Below, piece after piece: positions 48,137-57,937 of a DNA stretch of 64,000 nt. Every line of letters begins with the position of its first letter. Within the stretch, counting starts at the first letter, position 1. The notes under the pieces are model-generated. The model was not told the origin of the DNA. It saw only the letters and a list, made by a program, of their open reading frames with translations, and made no database searches. The stretch covers positions 248,001-312,000 of the forward strand of contig NZ_CP039292.1 in NCBI RefSeq assembly GCF_004798665.1. The letters are read 5' to 3'. A program made the translations under genes and the position numbers. This stretch comes from Actinomyces procaprae (GTDB lineage: Bacteria; Actinomycetota; Actinomycetes; Actinomycetales; Actinomycetaceae).

Positions 48137-50977
48137 ATGGCCAACGTCGTCCCGGTACATCACGACGCCCCGGTCCGCCACGAGCTCCCCGGCGTCGGTG
48201 AGGCGCGCGCCTACTGGGTGGATGAGACCACCCTCGCCTGGCCCGCCGACCTGCTACCGGCAATGGTTGACGTCGAGGCGCTGCGCGTACGCCCCCCGGA
48301 GGGATTCCCGGCCCAGTGCCCAGTCACCTTCGGGCTGATCGCCGCACCCAGCGGCGGCGCTCGGCTCGTAGACGGCATCCTCCAGGCAGGCCCAGACGCC
48401 CAGGAGATCCCCCTGTGCGTTCACGGCCTGCTGGAGGATCTGCTCGGTCAGGAGGCGATGACCGCTCACCCCGCCCTGCGCGGCTACCTGGCCCTGTCCC
48501 TGGAGGACGAGTTCGGCAGCCGCCGCGTCGAGCGTGAGGACATCACACTGCTGCTGACCGGACAGCTGGCGGTGGTGCAGCGCACCGCAGCCTCCACCGG
48601 TGGCTGGGTCACCGCCTTCACCGAAGTCCAGACGTGGCCGGTGCTCGACCGGCTGTACGCCGACGCCGCCGCCCGGGACGGCTCCGCGCCCCTCGGTGCC
48701 GCCATCGGCCCCGACGGCGTCCCCTCCTTCGCCCTGTGGGCGCCGACCGCCGTCGACGTCGCCCTGCTCGCCTGGCCCACCGGCGACCCCGCCGGCTCGG
48801 TGCCGCTGGCGGAGGGAGACCCCATCCGGGTCCCCGCCGACAGGGCCGACGCCGACTCCTGGGACGGCCGCTGGGAGGTGGGCGTGGAGGCGGCCCGCGC
48901 CGCCGGCGTCAACGCCGGCTCCCAATACCTGTGGGAGGTGCGCGTCTACGTACCCGCCACCGGACGGGTGGAGACGAACCTGGTCACCGACCCCTACTCG
49001 CGGGCGCTTACCGTCGACTCCCGCCGGAGCGTCGTCGTCGACCTGAACCGGCGGGACCTGAAGCCGTCATCCTGGCGAGAGAACCTCAGCCCCGTCGTCA
49101 TCTCCGACGCGGCCCGCTCCATCTACGAGCTGCACGTACGCGACTTCTCCGCCGCCGACCCCACCGTCCCCGAGGAGCTGCGCGGCACCTACACCGCCTT
49201 CTCCCTCGCCTCCGACGGGACCCGCCACCTGCGACGACTGGCCGCCGCCGGCATCGACACCCTCCACCTGCTGCCCACCTTCGACTTCTGCTCCGTGCCC
49301 GAGGCGCGCGCCGCCCAGCGCACGCCCCAGATCCCCGCCGACGCCTCCCCGGCCTCGCGCCGCCCGCAGGCGGCCATCACCGCCGTCGCCGACGACGACG
49401 CCTACAACTGGGGCTACGACCCCTGGCACTGGCTGGTCCCGGAGGGCTCCTACGCGCGCGAGGACCATCAGGACGGCGGGGCCCGCGTATACGAGTTCCG
49501 GGAGATGGTCGGCGCCATCCACGGCATGGGCCTGCAGGTGGTGCTGGACCAGGTCTTCAACCACACGGGCGCCTCCGGGCAGGACCCCCACAGTGTGCTC
49601 GACCGCATCGTCCCCGGCTACTACCACCGCCTGGACGCCGCCGGGAACGTGGAGATGTCCACCTGCCGCAACAACATCGCCACCGAGCACCGCATGGCCG
49701 AGCGGCTCCTGATCGACGCCTGCGTGTCCTGGGTGGTGGACTACCGGGTCGACGGGTTCCGCTTCGACCTGATGGGCTACCACTCGCTGGCGACCATGGC
49801 GCAGCTCCAGGCCGCGCTGGCGGAGGTCGCCGAGGACGCCGTCGGGCACCCCGTCTACCTGTACGGCGAGGGCTGGAACATGGGGGAGGTGGCGAACAAC
49901 GCCCTGTTCACCCAGGCCACCCAGGGGCAGGCGGGCCTGCTGGGCATCGGCACCTTCAACGACCGCGTGCGCGACGCCGTCCACGGGCACAGCAACGACA
50001 CCGACCCACGGGTGCCGCAGGGGCTGGGCAACGGCGAGCTGACCGACCCCAATGGCTATGACGACCGCTCGGAGGAGGCCAAGCGCGACGACCTGGCCTG
50101 GCGCACCGACCTGGTGCGACTGGCCCTGGCCGGCAACCTGCGCGACTTCGAGCTCCCCGGCTCCGACGGGCGCTGGGTCCGGGGCGAGGAGATCCGCTAC
50201 GGCGAGCAGCCCGCCGCCTACGGGCTCACCCCCGCGGACTCCGTCAACTACGTGGACGCCCACGACGACGAGACCCTGTTCGACCGCCTCGCCTACAAGC
50301 TGCCGCCCGGCACCCCCATGTCGGAGCGCATCCGCATGAACACGCTGTGCCTGGCCACGGTCACGCTCGGTCAGTCGCCGTGCTTCTGGGCGGCGGGTAC
50401 CGAGCTGCTGCGCAGCAAGTCGCTGGACCGCGACTCCTACAACTCCGGCGACCACTTCAACGCCATCGACTGGGCCGGGCGCGACAACGGCTGGGGGCGC
50501 GGCCTGCCGCCGGCCGCCCGCAACTTCGACGCCTGGGTGGTGCAGGCCGGCATCCTCATGCGTGAGGACCTGCGCCCCGCCGCCGCCGACATCGCCGCCG
50601 CCCGGGAGCAGGCCCTCGACCTGCTGCGTCTGCGGCGCTCCAGCCACCTGTTCTCCCTCGGCTCGGCCGCGCTCATCCGCGAGCGGGTGTCCTTCCCGAC
50701 CGGTGACTTCGATACTCCCGGGCTGGTGATCATGCTGATCGACGATGGCGCCGGGGCCAGCGACGTCGACCCCGACCTGGATGGGCTGCTGGTGGTGATC
50801 AACCCCGCGCCCGGTGCCGTGGAGCAGCGTGTGGATGCGCTGGTGGACCGGTACTTCGAGCTGAGCGACATACAGATGGAGGGGGCTGACCCGATCGTCA
50901 AGGACACCCGCTTCGACGCGACTACCGGCACCATCACGGTGCCCGGCCGCACCGTAGCCGTCCTCTGCGAGCGCTGA
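48137..50977 (+). CDS. pulA: Cytosolic type I pullulanase
   Basis: A 946-aa debranching enzyme without signal peptide or anchor. The N-terminal domain (ARAYWVDETTLAWPADLLP) and the GH13 domain match the second half of the neighbouring extracellular amylopullulanase nearly block for block: [39 protein letters not shown] (nucleophile Asp544), YGEGWNMGE (acid-base Glu578), [31 protein letters not shown]. It would split alpha-1,6 bonds of imported maltodextrin or glycogen. AGGAAGG lies before the ATG at 48137. The pair points to duplication followed by fusion or loss of secretion signals. Confidence 0.93.
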   Translation: MANVVPVHHDAPVRHELPGVGEARAYWVDETTLAWPADLLPAMVDVEALRVRPPEGFPAQCPVTFGLIAAPSGGARLVDGILQAGPDAQEIPLCVHGLLEDLLGQEAMTAHPALRGYLALSLEDEFGSRRVEREDITLLLTGQLAVVQRTAASTGGWVTAFTEVQTWPVLDRLYADAAARDGSAPLGAAIGPDGVPSFALWAPTAVDVALLAWPTGDPAGSVPLAEGDPIRVPADRADADSWDGRWEVGVEAARAAGVNAGSQYLWEVRVYVPATGRVETNLVTDPYSRALTVDSRRSVVVDLNRRDLKPSSWRENLSPVVISDAARSIYELHVRDFSAADPTVPEELRGTYTAFSLASDGTRHLRRLAAAGIDTLHLLPTFDFCSVPEARAAQRTPQIPADASPASRRPQAAITAVADDDAYNWGYDPWHWLVPEGSYAREDHQDGGARVYEFREMVGAIHGMGLQVVLDQVFNHTGASGQDPHSVLDRIVPGYYHRLDAAGNVEMSTCRNNIATEHRMAERLLIDACVSWVVDYRVDGFRFDLMGYHSLATMAQLQAALAEVAEDAVGHPVYLYGEGWNMGEVANNALFTQATQGQAGLLGIGTFNDRVRDAVHGHSNDTDPRVPQGLGNGELTDPNGYDDRSEEAKRDDLAWRTDLVRLALAGNLRDFELPGSDGRWVRGEEIRYGEQPAAYGLTPADSVNYVDAHDDETLFDRLAYKLPPGTPMSERIRMNTLCLATVTLGQSPCFWAAGTELLRSKSLDRDSYNSGDHFNAIDWAGRDNGWGRGLPPAARNFDAWVVQAGILMREDLRPAAADIAAAREQALDLLRLRRSSHLFSLGSAALIRERVSFPTGDFDTPGLVIMLIDDGAGASDVDPDLDGLLVVINPAPGAVEQRVDALVDRYFELSDIQMEGADPIVKDTRFDATTGTITVPGRTVAVLCER

Positions 50978-50990
50978 CAGCGCCCCGCCC

Positions 50991-51031
50991 GCCCCTCGTC
51001 CTACCCGCCCCTCGTCCTACCCGCCCCTCGC
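50991..51031. repeat. 16-bp tandem repeat at the leader of array I
   Basis: GCCCCTCGTCCTACCC occurs at 50991-51006 and 51007-51022 and partly at 51023-51030, where it becomes GCCCCTCGCC, the leader of array I. The leader motif itself seems to have been duplicated. Confidence 0.85.
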
Positions 51032-51032
51032 C

Positions 51033-51141
51033 GAGGTCGGTCGTTATAACCACCGAGGTCGGTAGAAGTTACGTGCTGAGATCGGTAGATATAACCACCG
51101 AGGTCGGTTGATGTTACGTGCCGAGGTCGGTAGATATGGCG
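51033..51141 (+). repeat. 22/23-bp tandem array I, 4 full units plus truncated unit
   Basis: Two unit types alternate: a 22-bp unit ending TATAACCACC and a 23-bp unit ending TTACGTGC(C/T). The last, truncated unit reads GAGGTCGGTAGATATG. It lies downstream of pulA in gene orientation and ends 6 bp before the stop codon of the convergent rarA gene. Confidence 0.93.
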
Positions 51142-51146
51142 TCGGC

Positions 51147-52577
51147 TCATTGTTTGGAGCGCAGTTTGGCGCGCAGGTCGTCCCAGTAGGCCAGGCGCTC
51201 GCGGATGCGCCGCTCGTGGCCGTGGGCGGTGGGCTCGTACAGGCGCTCGCGCTGCTCGCGGGGCGGGAGACCCTCGGGCATGTAGTCGGCGCCGGAGAAG
51301 CCCTCCGGGGTGTCCGGGTCGTACTGATAGCCCTCGCCGTACCCGAGTTCCTTCATCAGCCGGGTCGGTGCGTTCAGGATGTGCGCCGGCGGCATGAGCG
51401 AGCCGGTTTGCCGCGCCAGCTTCATCGCCCGACCCAGGGCCCGGTAGACGCTGATCGACTTCGGCGCCGTCGCCAGGTAGACGACCGCCTGGGCGATGGC
51501 CAGTTCCCCCTCCGGGGAGCCCAGCCGTTCGTAGGTGTCCCACGCGGCCAGGGTCATCTGCAGTGCGCCGGGATCGGCCATGCCGACGTCCTCGGAGGCG
51601 AAGCGCACCAGCCGCCGCGCAATGTATAGCGGGTCCTCTCCACCGGCGAGCATGCGCGCCAGCCAGTACAGGGCGGCGTCCGGGTCGGAGCCGCGCATGG
51701 ACTTGTGGAGTGCGGAGATGAGGTTGTAGTGCTCCTCGGAGGACTTGTCATACAGGGGCGCCCGGGAGGCGACGACGGCGGTCAGCGCCGCTTCGTCCAA
51801 CTCGACCGGACCGGTGGAGGCGGCAGTCGTGGGCGCCGCGGGTCCCGCGGAGGCCTTGCCGGATTGTGTGCCCGCTCGGCCCTGGGAGTCGGCATAACCG
51901 ACGACCTGCTCAACCATGCCCAGCAGGTAGCGGCCGTCGCCGTCGGCCATGGCCAGCAGCGCGCGACGGGCGCCGTCGGTCAGCGGCAGTCGCCGACCGA
52001 GCAGCGCCTCGGCGCGGGCAAGGAGTTCGGCCAGGGCGTCGTCGTCGAGGCGGTGCAGCACCAGTACCTGGCAGCGGGACAGGAGCGCCCCGTTGAGCTC
52101 GAAGCTGGGGTTCTCGGTGGTGGCGCCCACGAGCACCACGGTGCCGTCTTCGACGTACGGCAGGAAGGAGTCCTGCTGGGCGCGGTTGAAGCGGTGAATC
52201 TCGTCGACGAACAGCAGGGTGCCCTGGCCGACCTCGCGGCGGCGCGCGGCGGCGGCGAAAACCTTGCGCAGGTCGGCCACGCCGGAGAAGGTGGCCGACA
52301 CCTGCTCGAACACCAGGCCGGTGCGATCCGCCAGCAGCCGGGCGATGGTCGTCTTCCCGCAGCCGGGTGGGCCCCACAGGATGATAGAGGCCAGGCGGCC
52401 GGCCGCGACCATCCGCCCCAGCGGGGCGTCCGCGGCCAGCAGGTGGTCCTGACCGACGACGTCGTCGAGTGTGCGCGGCCGCAGCCGGTCCGCCAGCGGG
52501 CGAGTGGGGTCGTCGACGATCGGGCCGCTGGCGTCGGCCGCGGCGTCGAAGAGCGAGGGCGCGTCCTGCGGGGTCAT
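51147..52577 (-). CDS. rarA: Replication-associated recombination protein A
   Basis: A 476-aa AAA+ ATPase of the RarA/MgsA family, acting at stalled replication forks. It has Walker [13 protein letters not shown] (about residues 68-79), Walker [12 protein letters not shown], sensor 1 [13 protein letters not shown], and the C-terminal oligomerisation domain ending in [15 protein letters not shown]. The N-terminus [21 protein letters not shown] is typical. The ATG at 52577 is the start. It is convergent with pulA; array I fills the gap. Confidence 0.95.
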   Translation of the reverse strand: MTPQDAPSLFDAAADASGPIVDDPTRPLADRLRPRTLDDVVGQDHLLAADAPLGRMVAAGRLASIILWGPPGCGKTTIARLLADRTGLVFEQVSATFSGVADLRKVFAAAARRREVGQGTLLFVDEIHRFNRAQQDSFLPYVEDGTVVLVGATTENPSFELNGALLSRCQVLVLHRLDDDALAELLARAEALLGRRLPLTDGARRALLAMADGDGRYLLGMVEQVVGYADSQGRAGTQSGKASAGPAAPTTAASTGPVELDEAALTAVVASRAPLYDKSSEEHYNLISALHKSMRGSDPDAALYWLARMLAGGEDPLYIARRLVRFASEDVGMADPGALQMTLAAWDTYERLGSPEGELAIAQAVVYLATAPKSISVYRALGRAMKLARQTGSLMPPAHILNAPTRLMKELGYGEGYQYDPDTPEGFSGADYMPEGLPPREQRERLYEPTAHGHERRIRERLAYWDDLRAKLRSKQ

Positions 52578-52967
52578 GGCACCAGGCTACGGGGCCGGCC
52601 CGACGGCGGGCACAGCTACTGGGCTCGCCTCGCCTCCCAGGCGGTGGCTCTACCCGTGCCGAGTTCACCTGTGTAGGAGGCCGGAACCGGGGCACGGGCT
52701 CGGTCAAGGTGGCACGGAATGCACCACTTTAGGAGCCTGCCCGGTTCTGAGCGCTCGGTGGTTCGGCGGAATCGGGCCGTTTCTGGCGGCGTGGTGCGCG
52801 CGATGTGATTGAAAGTGGTGCATCTGGTGACAGGCGTGGGCCTGCGGGTGGGTGGTGGCAGGGGAAGGAGCTTGCCTCCCGTCTAAAAATAGCTATCATA
52901 TTGCTATAGCTGCTGCGGGAGTCGGGAGGGTTCACCTCCGCCGCTGCGGCTGGAACCGGAGGTCGCC
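52578..52967. other. 390-bp intergenic region with a spaced inverted repeat
   Basis: ATGCACCACTTT (52719-52730) and AAAGTGGTGCAT (52812-52823) are perfect 12-bp inverted copies 81 bp apart. The AT-rich stretch at 52884-52905 could hold the promoter of the SPFH gene. No gene is seen. Confidence 0.6.
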
Positions 52968-53933
52968 ATGTCCACGACGCCGCGCGTCACTGCTCCCCAG
53001 CAGGACCCCGTCCCTGCTGCAGGACGTGTCGATATAGCGGAGAGGCCCGTCACCTGCGTGGGTTCCGGGCTTGCCTTCTTAGGCCTGTTCACGTTGCTGT
53101 TGGTGTTCGCCGGATCGGTGCTCGCCTTCGGTGTCGGCATTACGGTGATAGAGAAAGGGGATGAGAGTGGCGGTCTCCCGCTCGCGGGTGGGGGTCTGCT
53201 CGGGGCCGTCTTTGCGGTCGTATTGCTATTAACGTCCTTCGCGGTGGTCGCACCGGGACAGACCAGTGTGCGCCAGTTCTTCGGCCGCTACATCGGCACC
53301 GTGCGCCGCACCGGCCTGGTCCTGCTGCCGCCGCTGACATCCGGCAAGAAGGTGTCCATCAAGGTCCACAACTTCGAGACCAGCGAGATCAAGGTCAATG
53401 ACCTGGACGGCAACCCCGTGGAGATCGCCGCCATCGTCGTCTGGCAGGTGGCCGACACGGCGCGCGCGGTATTCGCCGTCGAGGCCTACGAGGACTTCAT
53501 CAAGGCGCAGGCCGAATCGGCGCTGCGGCACGTGGCCACCACTCACCCCTACGATGAGCCCGGCCCGGGCGAGACCTCGCTGCGTGGCGGCACCGATCTG
53601 GTCTCCGCCGAACTCGCGGAGGAGGTCGCTGCGCGCGTGGCGATTGCCGGCCTGGAGATCATCGAAGTGCGCATCTCCTCGCTCGCCTACGCCCCGGAGA
53701 TCGCCCAGGCGATGCTGCAGCGGCAGCAGGCCGGCGCCGTCATCGCCGCCCGCGAGCAGATCGTCGAGGGTGCGGTGACCATGGTCGACCAGGCCCTCAA
53801 GCGGCTGGAGGCCGACGACATCGTGTCCATGGACGACGAGCGTCGCGCCCAGATGGTCTCCAACCTGCTGGTGGTGCTCTGCTCCGACCAGCGCACGCAG
53901 CCAGTCGTCAACGCCGGCTCCCTGTACGCCTGA
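52968..53933 (+). CDS. SPFH/band 7 domain membrane protein
   Basis: A 321-aa protein with two N-terminal membrane helices (about residues 30-56 and 66-90) followed by an SPFH domain ([25 protein letters not shown] to about residue 260). These proteins (stomatin/flotillin relatives) form oligomeric scaffolds on the membrane. It is followed 30 bp later by a ribbon-helix-helix protein gene, a pairing often seen in actinobacteria. The ATG at 52968 follows a GGAGG-containing stretch. The specific role is unknown. Confidence 0.88.
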   Translation: MSTTPRVTAPQQDPVPAAGRVDIAERPVTCVGSGLAFLGLFTLLLVFAGSVLAFGVGITVIEKGDESGGLPLAGGGLLGAVFAVVLLLTSFAVVAPGQTSVRQFFGRYIGTVRRTGLVLLPPLTSGKKVSIKVHNFETSEIKVNDLDGNPVEIAAIVVWQVADTARAVFAVEAYEDFIKAQAESALRHVATTHPYDEPGPGETSLRGGTDLVSAELAEEVAARVAIAGLEIIEVRISSLAYAPEIAQAMLQRQQAGAVIAAREQIVEGAVTMVDQALKRLEADDIVSMDDERRAQMVSNLLVVLCSDQRTQPVVNAGSLYA

Positions 53934-53963
53934 GGTCGGTCGGCTCGGTGACGGAGGGCGCCG

Positions 53964-54224
53964 ATGACGGGCGGTAAGCGCAAGCAGGTCCTGCTGCGGC
54001 TCGATCCGGCGGTCCACGCGGCCATCGCCAAGTGGGCCGCCGACGACCTGCGCTCGGTCAACGCCCAGATCGAGATCATCCTGCGGCGCGCGCTCGACGA
54101 CGCCGGTCGGGGCGTCAAGGCCGCGCCCATGCGGGGCAGGGGCCGGCCCCGGAAGGACGTCGAGGGCGCCGACGGCGCCCGGGATGGCGATGGTGCGAGT
54201 TCTGTCGGGGCAGGTGGCGGGTAA
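53964..54224 (+). CDS. Arc/HicB-like ribbon-helix-helix protein with AT-hook-like tail
   Basis: An 86-aa protein. The N-terminal half has an RHH fold pattern ([38 protein letters not shown], split here by beta strand and two helices), as in Arc and in HicB-type antitoxins. The tail contains RGRGRPRKD, an AT-hook-like minor-groove motif, and ends in a Gly/Ala/Asp stretch. It probably binds DNA. It is in line with the SPFH gene and probably co-transcribed. No toxin gene adjoins. Confidence 0.78.
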   Translation: MTGGKRKQVLLRLDPAVHAAIAKWAADDLRSVNAQIEIILRRALDDAGRGVKAAPMRGRGRPRKDVEGADGARDGDGASSVGAGGG

Positions 54225-54300
54225 CGCTGCGGTGATGGGCTCGATGTGGGCCCTCGCGAAGGAGGACCGCCGCTTCGTGGAGGTCATACCAGTCGACTGA
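54184..54300 (+). CDS. Possible small protein overlapping the RHH gene
   Basis: A 38-aa frame from the ATG at 54184 that overlaps the end of the RHH gene and ends [16 protein letters not shown]. It has no family match. It could be a real small gene or the C-terminal scrap of a lost one. Confidence 0.25.
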   Translation: MAMVRVLSGQVAGNAAVMGSMWALAKEDRRFVEVIPVD

Positions 54301-54328
54301 CGTGACGCAGTCCGGATGTGGGGTCGGG

Positions 54329-54451
54329 GTGTCCGGATCTATGACAAACGGGCTCGACGGTGTTAGCGGCTGCGGACGAATCGTTGGAATTATGCGGGTG
54401 CCGAATCGGGCCTGGCGGGCGTCGACGGTCGTTTGTCATCGATTTGGACAC
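54329..54451. repeat. Imperfect 30-bp inverted repeat
   Basis: The arms at 54329-54358 and 54421-54451 pair through GTGTCC, ATGACAAACG and CGAC blocks with a few mismatches, leaving a loop of about 62 nt. It lies in a 240-bp non-coding stretch between the RHH gene and the truncated gene at 54545. The function is unknown. Confidence 0.65.
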
Positions 54452-54544
54452 CGCGTCTCCGGACAGCCGGCTCGCAGGCCGTCGGGCGGGCAGTGGCGGT
54501 CTGTGCAGCTCCGATGGCGCCGACCTCAACCGGCCTCGACATCC

Positions 54545-55078
54545 TCAAACCCGAAGAGCCACCCGACCGTCCTGCAAATTGACCAGCAGGACATCGCCGG
54601 GTTCCTTCCGCGGACTACACACAAGCCACCCATTGCGCGGTGTTGTGGCAACATCTATTCCGTCGAGCGCGAGTCGACCGGTGGACCAGGCAATGCCGGC
54701 CGCTGACACCGCCACGATGTTCAAGTCAGTGATGAGCAGTAGCAGCCGCGGATCTTGAATGTACCGCGTATCGACAACCGAGCGGCGGGCCTGTCTGATC
54801 TCCACGAATGAATGCGGGTCACGAGTGTCGCCTAGAAACGGTGTGCCGCGACTAATGATGCATGCGACCCACTCCTTCGGTGTCGCGTACACCCCGGTAA
54901 GAGCACGAATACCCGGTCGGGCGGAGTGAATCCCGAGGGTGTACGCGGCAGCGTCGTCAGGCTCCACAAGGTAGGTCACCATATAGGCCCCGAGGTTGCT
55001 CCCTATCTCGTGGTCCGGTCCTTCGGGCGGCAGATCAATGGCGCTGATGCGGTATCTGGCCGCGCCGAATGGGTCCAT
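54545..55078 (-). CDS. Protein of unknown function, 3' end replaced by ISL3-type end
   Basis: A 177-aa protein with no recognised family; it looks soluble and mixed alpha/beta (RYIQDPRLLLLITDLNIVAV). Its last codons (VALRV, then TGA) are encoded by GGCTCTTCGGGTTTGA, a sequence like the terminal repeat of the elements at 12196 and 38903. The frame at 12089-12211 ends the same way. The original C-terminus is probably lost. The start ATG is at 55078. It lies between the RHH gene and the UvrA-like gene with no clear partner. Confidence 0.55.
   Translation of the reverse strand: MDPFGAARYRISAIDLPPEGPDHEIGSNLGAYMVTYLVEPDDAAAYTLGIHSARPGIRALTGVYATPKEWVACIISRGTPFLGDTRDPHSFVEIRQARRSVVDTRYIQDPRLLLLITDLNIVAVSAAGIAWSTGRLALDGIDVATTPRNGWLVCSPRKEPGDVLLVNLQDGRVALRV
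54546..54560 (-). repeat. Solitary ISL3-type end
   Basis: CAAACCCGAAGAGCC differs by one base from the CAAACCGGAAGAGCC ends of the MITE-like elements. No matching second end is found within 500 bp. Confidence 0.6.
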
Positions 55079-55149
55079 CGACTCTCAGCCTACTGCGCGG
55101 GCTGGCGACAGCTGGGGCTTGAGGGAGTGGTGCCCGTCTCCGCTGCAAC

Positions 55150-55228
55150 TTCGACCGACTTCGGTGGTGATATCGACCGACTTCGGTGGTGATATCTACC
55201 GATCTCGATGGTTACTTTGACCGACCTC
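55150..55228 (-). repeat. 22-bp tandem array J
   Basis: On the minus strand: a CCTTCACC leader, then three 22-bp units (GAGGTCGGTC..., GAGATCGG..., GAAGTCGG..., ending AACCATC or CACCACC) and a truncated unit GAAGTCGGTCGAAG. It overlaps the end of the UvrA-like gene and encodes its last residues RGRSK and the TAA stop (55212-55214). Confidence 0.88.
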
Positions 55229-57863
55229 GGTGAAGGTGGGTGGCGAGGTAGCGGCCGGTGAGGCTGCCGGTGTGCTCGGCGTCGGCGGCCAGCTGCTCCG
55301 GGGTGCCGGCGGCGACCACGCGGCCGCCCGCCTCGCCGCCGCCCGGGCCCATGTCGATGACCCAGTCGGCGTTGGCGATCATGTCCAGGTCGTGCTCGAT
55401 GACCACCACGCTTGCGCCCCGCTCCACCAGCCGGTCCAGCACGCCCAGCAGCACGCGCACGTCCAGCGGGTGCAGGCCGATGCTCGGCTCGTCGAGCACG
55501 AACACCGTGCCGTGCTGGTCGCGGCCCAGGTCGGCCGAGAGCTTCAACCGCTGCGCCTCGCCACCGGACAGGGCCATCGTCGTCTCCCCGAGCGTCAGGT
55601 AACCCAGTCCCAGCTCGGACAGCAGGCGCAGGTGGCGGCGCACCTTGGGCAGGTCGGCGCAGGCCCGTTCGGCCTGGTCCACCGTCAGCGCCAGTAGCTC
55701 CGGCAGGGACAGTCCCGCGGCATCCCGGCCGCCGTCGCCCCCGTCGGTCTGGCCGTCGCCCCCGTCGGCCTGCCGGTCGCCCGCCGCCCGGGCGCCTGCG
55801 GCCCCGCCGCCCGGCACTCGGCGGATTTCACGCGCCGCGTCGCCGTAGCGGGAGCCGTCGCAGTGGGGGCAGACGATGTCGACGTCGGGCAGGAACTGCA
55901 CATCCAGGACGATCTGGCCGGTACCGTCGCAGTGATCGCAGCGCAGCGAGCCGGTGTTGTAGGAGAAGTCGCCGGCCTTCAACCCCGCCTGGCGCGCGGC
56001 CGGGGTGCGCGCGTACACGCGCCGCAGCTCGTCCATGACCCCGGAGTAGGTGGCCACGGTTGAGCGGACATTCGTGCCGATGGGGGAGGCGTCGACGACG
56101 ACCACTCGCTGTGTCTGCTCGGTCTGGATGGAGGTGGCCGGGGCGGGCAGGGGGGCGTCGTCGGCGAGTGCGCGCAGCGCCGGCACCAGCGACTCCAGCA
56201 CCAGGGTGGTCTTGCCGGAGCCGGACACGCCGGTCACGGCGGTGAGTCGCTGCTCGGGGATGGCGACGTCGAGCGCGTGGACCGTATGGATCGGTGCGGT
56301 CTCCAGGTGGATGGCGCCGTGGGTGAAGGCCGCTTCGGCCTCGGCCCGCTCGCGGCAGACGACCTCCGCCCGGCCGGTGATGAACGGGGCGATGCGGCTG
56401 GCCGGGTGGGCAACCGCCTGCTCCACCGGCTCGTTGACCACGATCTCGCCGCCCGCCTGCCCCGAGCCCGGACCGATCTCCAGCAGCCAGTCGGCCTCGC
56501 GCAGCAGGGCGACGTCGTGATCCACCACCAGCACCGAGTTCCCGTCCGCCAGCAGGTCCCGCACCACGCCGGTCAGACCGTCCAGGTTGGCCGGGTGCAG
56601 GCCGATGCTCGGCTCGTCGAGCACGTAGAGCACCCCGGTGGTGCGGTTGCGTACGGCGCGGGCCAGCTGGACGCGCTGCCGCTCCCCGGTGGACAGGGTG
56701 GAGGAGGCCCGGTCCAGGCTCAGGTAGTCCAGGCCCAGATCCAGCAGGCGGCGGGCGGTGACGGTCAGCTCGTCGACGATCTGTCGGGCCATCGCCACCA
56801 GCTCTTGCGGCATGGTGTCCGGGATGCCGGCCGCCCATTGCACCAGGTCGCCGAGCGGGAGGCGGCACGCCTCGTCCAGGCCGATGCCGCGCACCTTCGT
56901 GGAGCGCACCGCCGCGGACAGGCGGGAGCCGCCGCAGTCCGGGCAGACGGCCTCGTGCAGGAACTTCTCCACCCGCTTCATGCCGCGCTCGTCCTTCACC
57001 TTGGACAGCGCGTTCTCCACGGTGTGCACCGCGCTGTAGTAGGTGAAGTCCATTTCGGCGGCCGTGTTGGTCTTCTCGTTGACGTAGAAGAAGTGTCGCT
57101 TCTCCGCGGGGCCGTGGAACACGATCTCCCGCTCCTGCTCCGTCAGCTCGTGGAACGGAACATCTGTGCGCACGCCCATCTCCCGCACGATGTCCTTCAT
57201 GATCGACCACATCAGGTTCTGCCAGGGGGCGACGGCGCCCTCATCGATGGACAGCGACTCGTCGGGCACCAGGCTCGCCTCGTCCACGGTGCGCACGACG
57301 CCGGTGCCCTCGCAGCGGGGGCAGGCACCCTCGGAGTTGAAGGCCATCATCTCGGCGCCCGGGCCGTAGAACTCCACCCCGCAGGTGGCGCAGGTGGTGG
57401 GGACCTCGAGGGCGACGTCGGTGCTGGGCGCATTGGGGTGGCCGTTGGGGCAGCAGTGCGAGCCCAGGCGCGAGTAGGCCAGGCGCAGCGAGTTGAGCAC
57501 CTCGGTGGAGGTGCCGAAGGTGGAGCGCACCCCGGGTACGGGTGGACGCTGGTGCAGGGCCAGGGCGGCGGGGACGTGGAGGACCTCGTCGACGTCGGGG
57601 CGGGCCGCCTGCGTCAGGCGCCGGCGCGTGTAGGTGGACAGCGACTCCAGGTAACGGCGGGCGCCCTCCGCGTAGAGCACCCCCAGGGCCAGGGAGGACT
57701 TGCCCGACCCGGACACGCCCGCCACCGTCACCAGTTTCCCCAGCGGCACCTCGACGTCGATGTTCTTGAGGTTGTGCACGCGGGCGCCGCGCACACTGAT
57801 GGTGGTCGGGCTGGACGGGGCAGTGCTGGCGGGTACGGCGCTGGCGGGCGCGGTGGCTGGCAT
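55212..57863 (-). CDS. UvrA-like excinuclease ABC subunit A paralog
   Basis: An 883-aa ABC-type DNA repair or drug-resistance ATPase. It has two ATPase modules with Walker A motifs GVSGSGKSSLA and GVSGSGKTTLV, signatures LSTGERQRVQLA and LSGGEAQRLKL, and Walker B VLDEPSIGLHP in both. Zinc-finger cysteine pairs are CATCG...CPRCEG and CDHCDG...CPHCDG. It is shorter than housekeeping UvrA (about 950 aa) and resembles UvrA2/DrrC-type proteins linked to drug tolerance. The ATG at 57863 is preferred to an upstream GTG at 57899. The C-terminus is encoded by repeat array J. Confidence 0.88.
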   Translation of the reverse strand: MPATAPASAVPASTAPSSPTTISVRGARVHNLKNIDVEVPLGKLVTVAGVSGSGKSSLALGVLYAEGARRYLESLSTYTRRRLTQAARPDVDEVLHVPAALALHQRPPVPGVRSTFGTSTEVLNSLRLAYSRLGSHCCPNGHPNAPSTDVALEVPTTCATCGVEFYGPGAEMMAFNSEGACPRCEGTGVVRTVDEASLVPDESLSIDEGAVAPWQNLMWSIMKDIVREMGVRTDVPFHELTEQEREIVFHGPAEKRHFFYVNEKTNTAAEMDFTYYSAVHTVENALSKVKDERGMKRVEKFLHEAVCPDCGGSRLSAAVRSTKVRGIGLDEACRLPLGDLVQWAAGIPDTMPQELVAMARQIVDELTVTARRLLDLGLDYLSLDRASSTLSTGERQRVQLARAVRNRTTGVLYVLDEPSIGLHPANLDGLTGVVRDLLADGNSVLVVDHDVALLREADWLLEIGPGSGQAGGEIVVNEPVEQAVAHPASRIAPFITGRAEVVCRERAEAEAAFTHGAIHLETAPIHTVHALDVAIPEQRLTAVTGVSGSGKTTLVLESLVPALRALADDAPLPAPATSIQTEQTQRVVVVDASPIGTNVRSTVATYSGVMDELRRVYARTPAARQAGLKAGDFSYNTGSLRCDHCDGTGQIVLDVQFLPDVDIVCPHCDGSRYGDAAREIRRVPGGGAAGARAAGDRQADGGDGQTDGGDGGRDAAGLSLPELLALTVDQAERACADLPKVRRHLRLLSELGLGYLTLGETTMALSGGEAQRLKLSADLGRDQHGTVFVLDEPSIGLHPLDVRVLLGVLDRLVERGASVVVIEHDLDMIANADWVIDMGPGGGEAGGRVVAAGTPEQLAADAEHTGSLTGRYLATHLHRGRSK

Positions 57864-57937
57864 GGGGCTCAGGCTACGTCGAGGCGCCGACACAAACACG
57901 CCGCAGCGTAATAGCGTCCCTGCTATACATATTGAGC

